A DNA stretch of 64,000 nucleotides from Erwinia sp. E602 (lineage in GTDB: Bacteria; Pseudomonadota; Gammaproteobacteria; Enterobacterales; Enterobacteriaceae). The position numbers and the translations under genes were made by a program. Under the pieces are notes generated by a model. That model did no database searches. It was given only the letters and a program-made list of their open reading frames with translations, and had not been told where the DNA came from. This document shows, piece after piece, positions 51,803 to 61,320 of this stretch; position 1 is the stretch's first letter; the number at the start of each line of letters is the position of its first letter. The stretch covers positions 3,596,001-3,660,000 of the forward strand of contig NZ_CP046582.1 in NCBI RefSeq assembly GCF_018141005.1, read 5' to 3'.

Positions 51803-54220
51803 TCATCCCGCATAATACCCGCGAAACAGCGCCTTGCCCTTCAGCAGCCGTACGCCGAGCCAGCCGCCGCACAGCGACAGCAGCAGCGCGCCGCTGAGCG
51901 GCAGCACCAGCCACAGCGTCCAGTCCGGCTGCCACGGGAAGTCGAACACCTTACGCTGCAGGCCCCACAGCGCCGCTTCCGCGCCGATGGCGGCGGCCAC
52001 GCCGGAGACCACGCCGAGCAGCGCAAACTCGCACCACAGCGTGCCGCGCAGCAGCTTCTTACCGGCACCGAGCGTGCGGTAGACCACCAGCTCCTGACGA
52101 CGCTGGCGCATGCCGACCTGGATCTGCGCCAGCAGCAGCAGCACGCCGCAGGCGGTGACCAGAATCACCATAACTTCCAGCGCCTGGCTGACCTGCGCCA
52201 GCACCTGACCAATCTGCTTCAGAATAGTGCCGATATCCAGCAGGCTGAGGGTCGGGAACGCGCGGTTAAGCTGCACCAGCGTGGCATCGTTGCCCTCCAT
52301 GCGGAAGCTGGTCAGCCAGCTCTGCGGCTGCCCGTCCAGCGCGCCCGGCGGGAAGATAAAGAAGAAGTTCGGTTTCAGGCTCTCCCAGTCGACCTTACGC
52401 ATGCTGGTGATCTTCGCGCTGAACGGCTGGGTATCGCCGGTGAACGTCACCGTATCACCCAGTTTCACCCCCAGCCGTCCGGCCAGCTCCTGCTCAATCG
52501 ACACTTCACCCGCTTTCGGCGGCCACTGGCCGGCGGTGAGCGGGTTGTGATCCGGTAAATACTGCTGCCAGGTGAGGTTCAGCTCGCGGTTCAGCGATTC
52601 GTCCTTCTCCGGGTCAGCCTGCTGACCGTTGATGCCGGTCAGGCGCACCCGCGCCACCGGATAAAACGTTTCCGGTGTCACCTGATGCTGTTCAAGGAAG
52701 GTTTTCACCTGCGGCACCTGCTCCGTTGTGATGTTCAGCAGGAAGTAGTTCGGGCTGCCCGGCGGCAGCTGCTGCTGCCAGCGATCCAGCAGATCGCCGC
52801 GCATTACCAGCAGCAGCGCCAGCAGCATAAACGACAGCGAGAACGCCGCCAGCTGGCTGAGGGTGGTCCACGGCTGGCGCAAGAGGCGGTTTACCGCCAG
52901 GCGGAAGGCGAGGTTACGCACGGTCAGGCGACGCAGCAGCAGCAGTCCGCCCCAGCCAATCGCCCCCAGCAGCAGCGACAGCAGCACGATGCCCGCCACC
53001 AGCGCCCACAGCAGTTTACTGCCGCCGACCAGCAGCGCCAGCAGGCAGATCACCACCAGCGCCATTACCGGCAGGTAGAACTTCAGCGGCCACAGGTTAG
53101 CCACCGTATCGCGCCGCAGCACGCGCAGCGGCTGGGTAGCCAGCAGCAGGCGGTAGGGGCGCAGCCCCACCAGCAGCGAAATCACAAACAGTGAGCCGAC
53201 CGCCCACAGCCACGGCCAGGCGCTGGCGGCGGGCAGTTCCCCCGGCAGCACCGGACGCAGCATCCGCAGCAGCACCGCTTCAAACCCCAGCCCGATGGCG
53301 CTGCCGGTGACGGCCGCCAGCAGCAGCACCGACAGCCACTGGCCGACGATCAGCTTACGCAGCGCCCGGCGGTTGGCGCCGAGCGTTTTCAGCACCGCCA
53401 CCAGGTCGTAGCGGCTGCGGCAGTAATGGTTCATCGCTACCGTTACCGCGGCAATCGCCAGCATCAGCGTCAGCAGCGCCGACAACAGCAGGAACTGCTG
53501 GGCACGCTGCATCGATTTACCCAGCGCATCCTCCGAGTTCTCAACGCTGATCCAGCGCTGATCCGGGGTCAGACGGCTGGCGATCCAGCTGTCGTAACGC
53601 GCCAGCTGGTCGGGATTGCCGGCAAATTTGTAACGCCAGGTGACGCGGCTGCCGGGCTGGATTGCTCCGGTCTTCTCCACGTCGGCGAGGTTCATCAGCA
53701 GGCGCGGCGCGGTCTGGAACGGGTTAAAGCCGGCGTCCGGCTCCTGAATCACCTCGCCGCTGATGCGCAGCGTGGTATCCCCCACGTCGAGCTCATCTCC
53801 CGCCTTACGCCCCAGCAGCGCCAGCAGGCGCGGCGCGGCCAGCACCGTGCCCGCCGCCGGTTTCAGCCCGGCTGGCTGCGTGTCCAGCGTGCCAAACATC
53901 GGGTAGGCGTCGTCCACCGCCTTGACCGAGGCCAGCTGTGGCGTGTCGCCGGCGAAGGTCATGGTCATAAAGGTGAGCTGTCGCGCCACCTGCAGGCCGT
54001 CATCACGCGCCTGCTGCAGCCATGCGTCCGGTACCGGCTTCGCGGTCTGCAGGGTGCGATCGCCGGCCATAAAGTCGCGGCTCTGCTGCGTCAGCCCCTT
54101 CTCCATGCGGTCGCTGAGCGAGCCGAGCGCCAGCACGCAGGCCACCGCCAGGGTCAGCGCCAGCCAGACGATCAGCAGCGAGGGGGATTTCCACTCGCGC
54201 CAGAACCAGCGCCAGATCAT
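51803..54220 (-). CDS. ybbP: ABC transporter permease YbbP
   Basis: 805 residues from ATG 54220, overlapping the ybbA stop (ATGA). FtsX-like permease with ten membrane helices and two large periplasmic parts (KPVPDAWLQQARDDGLQVAR in the first; KTFLEQHQVTPETFYPVARV in the second). Together with YbbA it forms a MacB-like transporter of unknown substrate. The frame starts four residues further upstream but without a signal. Conserved neighbours confirm identity. Confidence 0.94.
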   Translation of the reverse strand: MIWRWFWREWKSPSLLIVWLALTLAVACVLALGSLSDRMEKGLTQQSRDFMAGDRTLQTAKPVPDAWLQQARDDGLQVARQLTFMTMTFAGDTPQLASVKAVDDAYPMFGTLDTQPAGLKPAAGTVLAAPRLLALLGRKAGDELDVGDTTLRISGEVIQEPDAGFNPFQTAPRLLMNLADVEKTGAIQPGSRVTWRYKFAGNPDQLARYDSWIASRLTPDQRWISVENSEDALGKSMQRAQQFLLLSALLTLMLAIAAVTVAMNHYCRSRYDLVAVLKTLGANRRALRKLIVGQWLSVLLLAAVTGSAIGLGFEAVLLRMLRPVLPGELPAASAWPWLWAVGSLFVISLLVGLRPYRLLLATQPLRVLRRDTVANLWPLKFYLPVMALVVICLLALLVGGSKLLWALVAGIVLLSLLLGAIGWGGLLLLRRLTVRNLAFRLAVNRLLRQPWTTLSQLAAFSLSFMLLALLLVMRGDLLDRWQQQLPPGSPNYFLLNITTEQVPQVKTFLEQHQVTPETFYPVARVRLTGINGQQADPEKDESLNRELNLTWQQYLPDHNPLTAGQWPPKAGEVSIEQELAGRLGVKLGDTVTFTGDTQPFSAKITSMRKVDWESLKPNFFFIFPPGALDGQPQSWLTSFRMEGNDATLVQLNRAFPTLSLLDIGTILKQIGQVLAQVSQALEVMVILVTACGVLLLLAQIQVGMRQRRQELVVYRTLGAGKKLLRGTLWCEFALLGVVSGVAAAIGAEAALWGLQRKVFDFPWQPDWTLWLVLPLSGALLLSLCGGWLGVRLLKGKALFRGYYAG

Positions 54221-54903
54221 GCTTCCTCCCACAGCTTGCCGTCGCGCAGCCGCAGGCGGCGGTCGCAGCGCGCCGCCAGCTGCTCGTCGTGGGTCACAAG
54301 GATCAGCGTGGTGGCGAAGTCGCGGTTCATGGAGAACAGCAGGTCGGCGATGCGATCGCCGGTTTTACGATCGAGGTTGCCGGTGGGCTCATCGGCAAAC
54401 AGCAGCGCCGGGCGGCCGTTAAAGGCGCGGGCCAGCGCCACGCGTTGCTGCTCACCACCGGAGAGCTGCGCTGGCAGGTGGGTTAAGCGCTCACCAAGCC
54501 CCAGCTGGGCCAGCAGCGCCGCCGCCTGTTCGCGGCTCTGGCGATCGTTGTCGCCGCGCAGCAGGGCCGGTAGTTGCACGTTTTCGACGGCGTTGAGGGT
54601 GGGTACCAGCATAAACGACTGGAAGACAAAACCGACGTTCTGCGCGCGCAGCCCGGCCCGCTGCTCCTCATCCATCTGGTGCAGCGGCTGGCCCAGCAGG
54701 TGCACCTCGCCTTCGCTGCCGTCGTCCAGCCCGGCAATAATTCCCAGCAGGGTCGACTTGCCGGAGCCGGACTCGCCGATCAGGGCAATCGTTTCTGCCG
54801 GTTTGACAACCAGCTCAACTCCGGTAAGGATGGAAAGCTGATGCTCACCCGAACCGACGGACTTACTAAGACGATGAACTTCAAGAATGTTTTCCGCTGG
54901 CAT
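54217..54903 (-). CDS. ybbA: ABC transporter ATP-binding protein YbbA
   Basis: 228 residues, LolD/MacB-type ATPase. Walker A GESGSGKST, signature LSGGEQQRVALARAF, Walker B LLFADEPTGNLD and the switch His in LVTHDEQLA. Its first 30 bases overlap the divergent tesA start, a feature shared with E. coli. Works with YbbP. Confidence 0.96.
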   Translation of the reverse strand: MPAENILEVHRLSKSVGSGEHQLSILTGVELVVKPAETIALIGESGSGKSTLLGIIAGLDDGSEGEVHLLGQPLHQMDEEQRAGLRAQNVGFVFQSFMLVPTLNAVENVQLPALLRGDNDRQSREQAAALLAQLGLGERLTHLPAQLSGGEQQRVALARAFNGRPALLFADEPTGNLDRKTGDRIADLLFSMNRDFATTLILVTHDEQLAARCDRRLRLRDGKLWEEA

Positions 54904-55497
54904 TACCCTGTCCTGTTGTTAATAACGCTGATGTCGCTGCGTGCGACGGCAGCAGATACCCTGCTGGTGCTCGGTGACAGCCTGAGCGCCGGTTACCGGA
55001 TGTCGGCCAGTGCCGCATGGCCGGCGCTGCTCAATGATAAGTGGCAAAAATCCCCTGCCGTGGTTAACGGTAGCATAAGTGGCGACACCGCGGCGCAGGG
55101 CCTGTCGCGCCTGCCCGCGCTGCTGAAGCAGCACCAGCCGCGCTGGGTGCTGATTGAACTCGGTGGCAACGATGGCCTGCGCGGCTTTCCGCCGCAGCAG
55201 CTGAAACAGACGCTGGACCAGGTAATTAGCCAGGTCAAAGCGGCGAAAGCCGAGCCGCTGCTGATGCAGGTGCGCCTGCCCGCCAACTACGGCCGCCGCT
55301 ACACCGAGTCCTTTGCGGCGATTTACCCTGAGCTGGCGCAGCACTATTCGATTCCGCTGGTGCCGTTTTTTATGGAGCAGGTCTATCTGAAACCGGAATG
55401 GATGCAGGATGACGGTATCCACCCGGCCCCTGCCGCGCAGCCGTTTATCGCCGATCTGCTGGCGAAGCAACTGACCCCCTTAGTTAACCATGAGTGA
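54874..55497 (+). CDS. tesA: Acyl-CoA thioesterase I / lysophospholipase
   Basis: 207 residues from ATG 54874, with signal peptide (YPVLLLITLMSLRATA-ADT). SGNH hydrolase blocks: LVLGDSLSAGYRM with the Ser nucleophile, GSISGDTAAQG, LIELGGNDGLRG and DDGIHPAPAAQ with the Asp-His pair. Periplasmic thioesterase and lipase. Its first bases lie within ybbA, so the promoters are inside the opposing coding region. Equal length to E. coli TesA. Confidence 0.97.
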   Translation: MNFKNVFRWHYPVLLLITLMSLRATAADTLLVLGDSLSAGYRMSASAAWPALLNDKWQKSPAVVNGSISGDTAAQGLSRLPALLKQHQPRWVLIELGGNDGLRGFPPQQLKQTLDQVISQVKAAKAEPLLMQVRLPANYGRRYTESFAAIYPELAQHYSIPLVPFFMEQVYLKPEWMQDDGIHPAPAAQPFIADLLAKQLTPLVNHE

Positions 55498-56302
55498 ACC
55501 GGCAGTGAGCCGACGGGCAGGTAAAGAAATGCAAAAATTCGTCGTAATTACCGGCAGTTCCAGCGGAATCGGTCTGGCGGCTGCCAATGACCTGCTGCGC
55601 CGTGGCTATCATGTCATCGCCGCGTGCCGTAAACCGCAGGATGTGGAACGGATGGCTGAGCTGGGCTTTAGCGGTGTGCAGCTGGATCTGGATGATGAGC
55701 AGAGCGTGGCGCGGGCTGCCGCAGAGATCCTGACGCTGTGCGACGGGCAGCTGTACGGGCTGTTTAACAACGGCGGCTTTGGTATTTACGGGCCATTGCA
55801 GCTGATTACCCGCCAGCAGCTGGAGCAGCAGTTCTCCACCAACCTGTTTGGCACCCACCAGCTGACCACCCTGCTGTTGCCCGCGCTGATCGCCAGCGGC
55901 GACGGGCGCATTATCAATACCAGCTCGGTGCTCGGACTGGTTTCCACCCCCGGTCGCGGTGCCTATGCGGCCAGTAAATACGCGCTGGAAGCCTGGTCCG
56001 ATGCGTTGCGCATGGAGCTGCACGGCAGCGGCGTACGCGTCAGCCTGATCGAACCGGGGCCGATCGCCAGCCGTTTTACCGATAACGTCAGCCAGGCCGA
56101 GCAGGATAAGCCGGTGAAAAATCCCGGCATCGCCGCACGCTTTACCCTGCCGCCGGAGGCGGTGCTGCCTAAGCTGCGCCATGCGCTGGAGAGCCGCCGT
56201 CCGCGGCTGCGTTATCCGGTGACGCTGGTCGCACATCTGATGAGCGTGCTGAAACGCTTTCTACCGGGCCGGATACTGGATCGTATTTTACGCCAGAAAT
56301 AG
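55490..56302 (+). CDS. ybbO: Short-chain dehydrogenase YbbO
   Basis: 270 residues (ATG 55490 overlaps tesA; ATG 55529 is an alternative). Classical SDR: ITGSSSGIGLAAANDL, FNNGGFGIYG (Asn-Asn of NNAG, with GG variation), Ser in NTSSVLGLVSTP, and the catalytic YAASKYALEAWSDALRMEL. Known in E. coli as an NADP+-dependent aldehyde reductase, conserved in the tesA neighbourhood. Confidence 0.95.
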   Translation: MSEPAVSRRAGKEMQKFVVITGSSSGIGLAAANDLLRRGYHVIAACRKPQDVERMAELGFSGVQLDLDDEQSVARAAAEILTLCDGQLYGLFNNGGFGIYGPLQLITRQQLEQQFSTNLFGTHQLTTLLLPALIASGDGRIINTSSVLGLVSTPGRGAYAASKYALEAWSDALRMELHGSGVRVSLIEPGPIASRFTDNVSQAEQDKPVKNPGIAARFTLPPEAVLPKLRHALESRRPRLRYPVTLVAHLMSVLKRFLPGRILDRILRQK

Positions 56303-56372
56303 CCGGCAGGGCTTGAAGCTGACGCCGCTGCCCCAATACAGTGAGAAACTCACGTGAAAAAGAGACGAATTC

Positions 56373-57230
56373 ATGTCACCACAAGCTGTCATTGTTGATA
56401 TTAACGAAACCAACCTGCACGCCACGCTGGAACAGTCGATGCAGGTACCGGTGCTGTTTTACTGCTGGTCTGCCCGCAGCCAGCATTGTCAGCAGCTGAC
56501 CCCGCTCCTTGACCGCCTGGCGCAGGAGTATGCCGGGCAGTTTATTCTGGCAAAACTGGACTGCGACGCCGAACCGGCGGTCGCCCAGCAGTTTGGCCTG
56601 CGCTCGATCCCGACCGTCTATCTGTTCCAGAACGGTCAGCCGGTCGATGGCTTCCAGGGGCCACAGCCGGAAGAGGCAGTCCGTGCCCTGCTGGAAAAAG
56701 TGTTGCCGAAGGAAGAGGAGCTGAAAGCACAGCAGGCGATGCAGCTGATGGACGAAGGCAAGCTGATTGAGGCACTGCCGCTGCTGAAAGATGCCTGGCA
56801 GCTGAGCAAGCAGCGCAGCGATATCGGCTTCCTGCTGGCGGAAGTGCTGATTGGCCTGAACCGCAGCGACGAGGCCGAAGCGGTGCTGAAGGTGGTGCCG
56901 CTGCAGGATCAGGATACCCGCTATCAGGGGCTGGTGGCGCAGATCGACCTGCTGAAGCAGGCAGCGGACAGCCCGGAAATCCAGCAGCTTCAGCAGCAGC
57001 ATGAAGCCGATCCGGACAACGCGGCGCTGGCCACCCAGCTGGCAATCCAGCTGCAGCAGGTGGGCCGCAACGAAGAGGCGCTGGAGCTGCTGTTCAGCTA
57101 CCTGAAGAAAGATCTTGGCGCTGCCGACGGCCAGGCACGTAAAACCCTGCAGGAGATCCTCGCGGCGCTGGGCACCGGCGACGCGCTGGCGGCTAAATAT
57201 CGTCGTCAGCTCTATTCGCTGCTGTACTAA
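56373..57230 (+). CDS. cnoX: Chaperedoxin CnoX (YbbN)
   Basis: 285 residues: thioredoxin domain with SQHC in place of CxxC ([20 protein letters not shown]), thus no oxidoreductase active pair, exactly as in E. coli CnoX, and a TPR-like C-terminal half ([20 protein letters not shown]). Protects GroEL substrates from oxidative aggregation. AAGAGACGA before the ATG. Confidence 0.96.
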   Translation: MSPQAVIVDINETNLHATLEQSMQVPVLFYCWSARSQHCQQLTPLLDRLAQEYAGQFILAKLDCDAEPAVAQQFGLRSIPTVYLFQNGQPVDGFQGPQPEEAVRALLEKVLPKEEELKAQQAMQLMDEGKLIEALPLLKDAWQLSKQRSDIGFLLAEVLIGLNRSDEAEAVLKVVPLQDQDTRYQGLVAQIDLLKQAADSPEIQQLQQQHEADPDNAALATQLAIQLQQVGRNEEALELLFSYLKKDLGAADGQARKTLQEILAALGTGDALAAKYRRQLYSLLY

Positions 57231-57315
57231 AATTAACTATCGCCCCTGTCCGCTCAGTTGGCCGCCGGCCGCGTGAGCGGGCCCTTGCTCTCCCATATAA
57301 CAATCCGGAGGTTGT

Positions 57316-58233
57316 ATGCTGGCTGTCATTCCTGTCATTGTCGTCCTGGCGCTTATTCTGGTCTGGTCGGGCATCAAGATCGTACCGCAGGGCTATCAGT
57401 GGACGGTGGAGCGCTTTGGCCGCTATACCACGACGCTGCAGCCGGGCCTGAACCTGGTGGTGCCGTTTATGGACCGCGTCGGCCGCAAAATTAATATGAT
57501 GGAGCAGGTAGTCGATATCCCTTCCCAAGAGATCATCTCCAAGGATAACGCCAGCGTCACCATCGATGCGGTGTGCTTTATTCAGGTGGTCGACCCGGCG
57601 CGTGCCGCCTATGAGGTCAGCAATCTGCAGCTGGCGATCATCAACCTGACCATGACCAACATGCGTACCGTACTCGGCTCTATGGAGCTGGACGAGATGC
57701 TGTCGCAGCGCGACAACATCAATACCCGCCTGCTGCACATCGTCGATGAAGCGACCAATCCGTGGGGGGTGAAGATCACCCGTATTGAGATCCGCGACGT
57801 GCGGCCGCCGGCCGAGCTGATCGCCTCAATGAACGCGCAGATGAAGGCCGAACGCACCAAGCGCGCCGATATTCTGGAAGCGGAAGGGGTGCGCCAGGCG
57901 GCGATTCTGCGTGCAGAGGGCGAGAAGCAGTCGCAGATCCTTAAGGCGGAGGGTGAACGTCAGTCGGCGTTTCTGGCCGCTGAGGCGCGCGAGCGCGGGG
58001 CAGAAGCGGAAGCGCGGGCGACGAAAATGGTCTCTGAGGCGATTGCCGCCGGCGATATTCAGGCAATTAACTACTTTGTGGCGCAGAAGTACACCGATGC
58101 GCTGCAGCAGATCGGCTCGGCCAGCAACAGCAAGGTGGTGATGATGCCGCTGGAGGCCAGCAGCCTGATGGGCTCGATTGCCGGCATCAGCGAACTGCTG
58201 GGCGACAGCAAGCGCGAGCGTAACAAGGGATGA
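57316..58233 (+). CDS. qmcA: SPFH-domain membrane protein QmcA
   Basis: 305 residues: one N-terminal membrane helix ([18 protein letters not shown]), SPFH/band 7 domain ([20 protein letters not shown] ... [20 protein letters not shown]) and a long helical coiled coil with Ala/Glu repeats ([20 protein letters not shown]). Inner-membrane microdomain protein. Overlaps ybbJ by 4 bp (ATGA). Confidence 0.96.
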   Translation: MLAVIPVIVVLALILVWSGIKIVPQGYQWTVERFGRYTTTLQPGLNLVVPFMDRVGRKINMMEQVVDIPSQEIISKDNASVTIDAVCFIQVVDPARAAYEVSNLQLAIINLTMTNMRTVLGSMELDEMLSQRDNINTRLLHIVDEATNPWGVKITRIEIRDVRPPAELIASMNAQMKAERTKRADILEAEGVRQAAILRAEGEKQSQILKAEGERQSAFLAAEARERGAEAEARATKMVSEAIAAGDIQAINYFVAQKYTDALQQIGSASNSKVVMMPLEASSLMGSIAGISELLGDSKRERNKG

Positions 58234-58682
58234 TTGGTGAGCTGCTCTCTCACCCCTGGTGGCTGTGGCTGACGCTGGGCGGACTGCTGCTGGCCGCCGA
58301 GATGCTCGGCACCAGCGGCTACCTGCTGTGGAGCGGCGTGGCGGCGGTGCTGGTCGGGCTGCTGGTGTGGCTGGTACCGCTGGCGTGGGAGTGGCAGGGG
58401 CTGAGTTTTGCCGTCCTTACCGTGCTGGCGGCGCTGTGGTGGCACCGCTGGCTGAAGCACCGCGACCGCCGTCACCCCCCTTCCCAGCTTAACCAGCGCG
58501 GCCAGCAGCTGATTGGCCGCCAGCTGACGCTGGACGCACCGCTGGTGAACGGCTTCGGCCACGTGCGCGTCGGCGATGGCAACTGGCGGGTGCAGGCGGA
58601 TGAGGATCTGCCTGCCGGTAGCCTGGTGACCGTGGTGGCGGTGGAAGGGATTACGCTGCGTATCGTTCGCAGCCAGCCATAA
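58230..58682 (+). CDS. ybbJ: NfeD-like protein YbbJ
   Basis: 150 residues: three membrane helices ([46 protein letters not shown]) and a C-terminal OB fold ([20 protein letters not shown]). Partner of QmcA; both genes occur together in enterobacteria. Confidence 0.95.
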   Translation: MIGELLSHPWWLWLTLGGLLLAAEMLGTSGYLLWSGVAAVLVGLLVWLVPLAWEWQGLSFAVLTVLAALWWHRWLKHRDRRHPPSQLNQRGQQLIGRQLTLDAPLVNGFGHVRVGDGNWRVQADEDLPAGSLVTVVAVEGITLRIVRSQP

Positions 58683-58759
58683 CCTTCTTCCGCCCCCCTG
58701 CCAGGCAGCATGTGCAGCCTCAGACACGCTGGCACCCCTGCCAGACACGATCGGCATCC

Positions 58760-59953
58760 TCAGGCGCGCAGGCAGTCCTGCCAGCGCCTGACCAGATAGT
58801 TGTGTTCGTCCATCACCGAGTTCCATACCGCAATATGGCTCATACGCTGTTCATAGCTGCCGCCGTCGCGAAGTTCGCCTTTGGCAATCAGCGGCTCGCC
58901 CCAGGCGTTGGGCAACGTTTCCCGCGCCGGCAGTCCGCCGTACCAGAAGTCCCACTCGGCGGCGGACATATACGGCCTGCTGCGCTGCGGGTTGGAGATG
59001 TAATATCCCTGCCGCGCCATTACCGCCCCCGGCCAGCCGGACTGCCACCAGTTCAGGTAGTCATAGGCCGCATCACGAATTTTACCGCTGGCGCAGCGCG
59101 ACAGCGACATGCCGCCGTACCAGGCACGATAACCTTCACGCGGCGTAGCCAGCTTATAACCGTGCTGGCGGAAATGATGGCGAAAATAGGTCGGTGCCCA
59201 CAGGCTCTGCACGCCGACCTGCTGATTTTCGATCAGCTCGCAGGCCTGATCCTGGGTCGACCAGAAAGCGGCAAAGTGCCCCTGCCGCCGCAGCCGCGCC
59301 AGCTCGCCGGTCAGGCTGTCGATCTCCTCCAGCGTCAGATTCCCCACGTTGGCAAAGCGCTGTAGCCCGGCCCCCTGCACCGCCAGCGCCGCGTCCAGCG
59401 CCCCCATCGCCGCATCGTCCTGAAACGCCGCCTGCCCCGAGTAAGCCGGGTGCAGCAGCCAGCCCCAGCTCTCCTCCTCACCCTGCAGGCCGCGCGGCAG
59501 CCGGTCGGCGTGATAGGCAAAGCTGTCGGCGTTGTGGGTTAGCGGCAGCATGCTGATCAGCTCGCCCGGCAGGCAGCCGAGGCTGTTGTCGCGCTGCACG
59601 TAAAGCCGGTTGACCGGCACGCTACCATCTCCCAGCCGGCCGCCGGGACGCAGGGTACCGGTTTTCGGCAGGCTGTTGATCTCATCCCAGTAGCTCAGGC
59701 GGGCGATCTCCAGCGGCTGGATCGCCCGCGCCGGCCAGACAAAATCGATATTGTGGAACCACTGATCGTAGAGATCGTAGCTTTCCGGCTCCATCACCGC
59801 GATGCGCTGTGCGTCCTCGACGCTGCGCAGCAGGTAGTCGATTTTTATCCCCAGGTCCTGCTCGGCGCGCTCACGTAGCAGCTCCAGCAGGGTGACCGAG
59901 GTGCCAAGCACGCGCAGGGTAATGTTACTGGTGGCAACCGCCGCTGAAGTCAT
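58760..59953 (-). CDS. Spermidine/putrescine-binding-like protein without signal peptide
   Basis: 397 residues with the fold pattern of PotD/PotF-type periplasmic binding proteins (ITLRVLGTSVTLLELLRERA, ESYDLYDQWFHNIDFVW, GALDAALAVQGAGLQRFANV, LWAPTYFRHHFRQHG, AAYDYLNWWQSGWPGAVMAR). There is no signal peptide or lipobox, and the start ATG overlaps the CobW gene stop by 4 bp, so an alternative upstream start is not available in this frame without reading into that gene. It may therefore be a cytoplasmic enzyme or chaperone derived from a binding protein. Last gene of the operon at 64-58.8 kb; no transporter subunits follow. Confidence 0.72.
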   Translation of the reverse strand: MTSAAVATSNITLRVLGTSVTLLELLRERAEQDLGIKIDYLLRSVEDAQRIAVMEPESYDLYDQWFHNIDFVWPARAIQPLEIARLSYWDEINSLPKTGTLRPGGRLGDGSVPVNRLYVQRDNSLGCLPGELISMLPLTHNADSFAYHADRLPRGLQGEEESWGWLLHPAYSGQAAFQDDAAMGALDAALAVQGAGLQRFANVGNLTLEEIDSLTGELARLRRQGHFAAFWSTQDQACELIENQQVGVQSLWAPTYFRHHFRQHGYKLATPREGYRAWYGGMSLSRCASGKIRDAAYDYLNWWQSGWPGAVMARQGYYISNPQRSRPYMSAAEWDFWYGGLPARETLPNAWGEPLIAKGELRDGGSYEQRMSHIAVWNSVMDEHNYLVRRWQDCLRA

Positions 59954-61011
59954 GGTGCTGTGTCCCCGGTTAAAAATGGCTGCTGGAAGCGCAGAAACGC
60001 CTGTTTCAGCCGCGAGGCCGACACGCCGCGCAGAATGAACACCAGCTGTGACTGCTGCAGTTCGCCCGGCCAGTCGTTAAGGTGCACCGGCGGGTGCAGG
60101 CTGTGCTGCACGCCGTGGATCGCGACCGGCGTCTGGCTTTCGCTGACCCGCAGAATGCCTTTCATACGTAAAATGCTGGCCCCGTGGCAATGTAACAGCA
60201 TCGACAGCCAGACGGCAAAAGCCGGCCAGTTTATTTTATCCTGCAGGGTGATGACGCAGGTTTCGGTCAGCGGGTGCTGCAGGTGTGGCAGCTGCGGATG
60301 CCCCCCGGCGCTGATGTCGCCACTATTCGCAACGGCACGCGCTGCCGCCACGGCCGGGGCCGGTCCCAGCCAGCGAAAACGCTGGCTGGCGCTGCCGTGC
60401 ATATAGCTCAGCCGGAACAGGTCAGCCAGTTCAGCCCCGGCTGGCAGCAGCTCTGCCAGCGGATTCAGCTGGCACAGGCGGTCCGCCAGCGCCTCTGCCT
60501 GCGTGGCGCTGACCCGGTCACGCTTGCTAATCAGCAGCCGGTCGGCGGCCGTCACCTGCGCCAGCCACTCCGGGTGCTGCTGCCCCTCGCTGAGCCCGTG
60601 CTCGGCATCCACCAGCGTGACCAGCGCGCCCTGCTTAAAGTGGTACTGCAGCTGGCGGTCGTGCAGCAGGGTGGAGAGGATCGGTGCCGGATCGGCCAGC
60701 CCGGTGGTTTCGAGGATCACCTGGCTGAACGGCGGCAGCTCACCGCGCTCGCGCCGCTCCCACAGATCCAGCAGCGCCTGTTTCAGCTCGCCGCGGATCT
60801 GGCAGCAGACGCAGCCACCGGGCAGCAGCACCGTGTCCGGCGCCACCTCATTTAACAGCAGATGGTCGATGCCCACCTCGCCAAACTCGTTAACCAGCAG
60901 CGCCACGTCGCTCAGCACCTGGCCCTGCAGCCAGCGTTTGAGCAGCGTGGTTTTGCCGCTGCCGAGAAAACCGCTCAGCACCTGCACCGGCAGCCGGCTA
61001 TCGCCGTTCAT
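59950..61011 (-). CDS. CobW/YjiA-family GTPase (metallochaperone-like)
   Basis: 353 residues of COG0523 type: P-loop GFLGSGKTTLL, the metal motif GCVCCQIRGEL (CxCC), Walker B region ILETTGLADPAP and SKRDRVS as the base-specificity motif. A C-terminal CobW_C domain (RMKGILRVSESQTPVAIHGV) is present. These proteins deliver metal ions such as Zn2+ or Co2+ to client enzymes. It overlaps a 100-residue Cys-rich protein upstream by 4 bp and the binding-protein-like gene downstream by 4 bp, so all three are co-translated. The client is probably in the same operon. Confidence 0.9.
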   Translation of the reverse strand: MNGDSRLPVQVLSGFLGSGKTTLLKRWLQGQVLSDVALLVNEFGEVGIDHLLLNEVAPDTVLLPGGCVCCQIRGELKQALLDLWERRERGELPPFSQVILETTGLADPAPILSTLLHDRQLQYHFKQGALVTLVDAEHGLSEGQQHPEWLAQVTAADRLLISKRDRVSATQAEALADRLCQLNPLAELLPAGAELADLFRLSYMHGSASQRFRWLGPAPAVAAARAVANSGDISAGGHPQLPHLQHPLTETCVITLQDKINWPAFAVWLSMLLHCHGASILRMKGILRVSESQTPVAIHGVQHSLHPPVHLNDWPGELQQSQLVFILRGVSASRLKQAFLRFQQPFLTGDTAP

Positions 61012-61310
61012 CGCCCGCTCCCCCCATCCAGCGCCGCCAGATAAGCTTCGTCGAGTGGATCGACTGGCCGCCTGAGCATTTTTTCCGCCTCCTGCCAGAT
61101 CTGCTGCAGGTTACTGACCAGCGCCTGCTGCCCGGTCGGCCCGGCCAGCAGCCAGCTGCTGTGGAAGTCGCTCAGCTTCAGCCGGTACGGGGCCAGCGCC
61201 CGGTTAAGCATCGCCAGCTGTTGCAGCCGCAGCTGGCGGCGCGGCAGGGTCTGCTGCAGCGGATCGCTCCACTGCGGGCCGTCATCAAGTAAACCGCATA
61301 CGCCACACAT
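61008..61310 (-). CDS. 100-residue CxxC protein between SDR and CobW genes
   Basis: Begins MCGVCGLLDDGPQW with a CxxC motif at residues 2-5 and no other Cys. The remainder is helical (RLQQLAMLNRALAPYRLKLS, ALVSNLQQIWQEAEKMLR). No membrane segment. The N-terminal MCG is reminiscent of class II glutamine amidotransferases or of a metal-binding handle, but the length is too short for the former. It is co-translated with the CobW GTPase (ATGA overlap), so it is likely its partner or client. I do not recognise the family. Confidence 0.65.
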   Translation of the reverse strand: MCGVCGLLDDGPQWSDPLQQTLPRRQLRLQQLAMLNRALAPYRLKLSDFHSSWLLAGPTGQQALVSNLQQIWQEAEKMLRRPVDPLDEAYLAALDGGSGR

Positions 61311-61320
61311 GGCAAATCTC

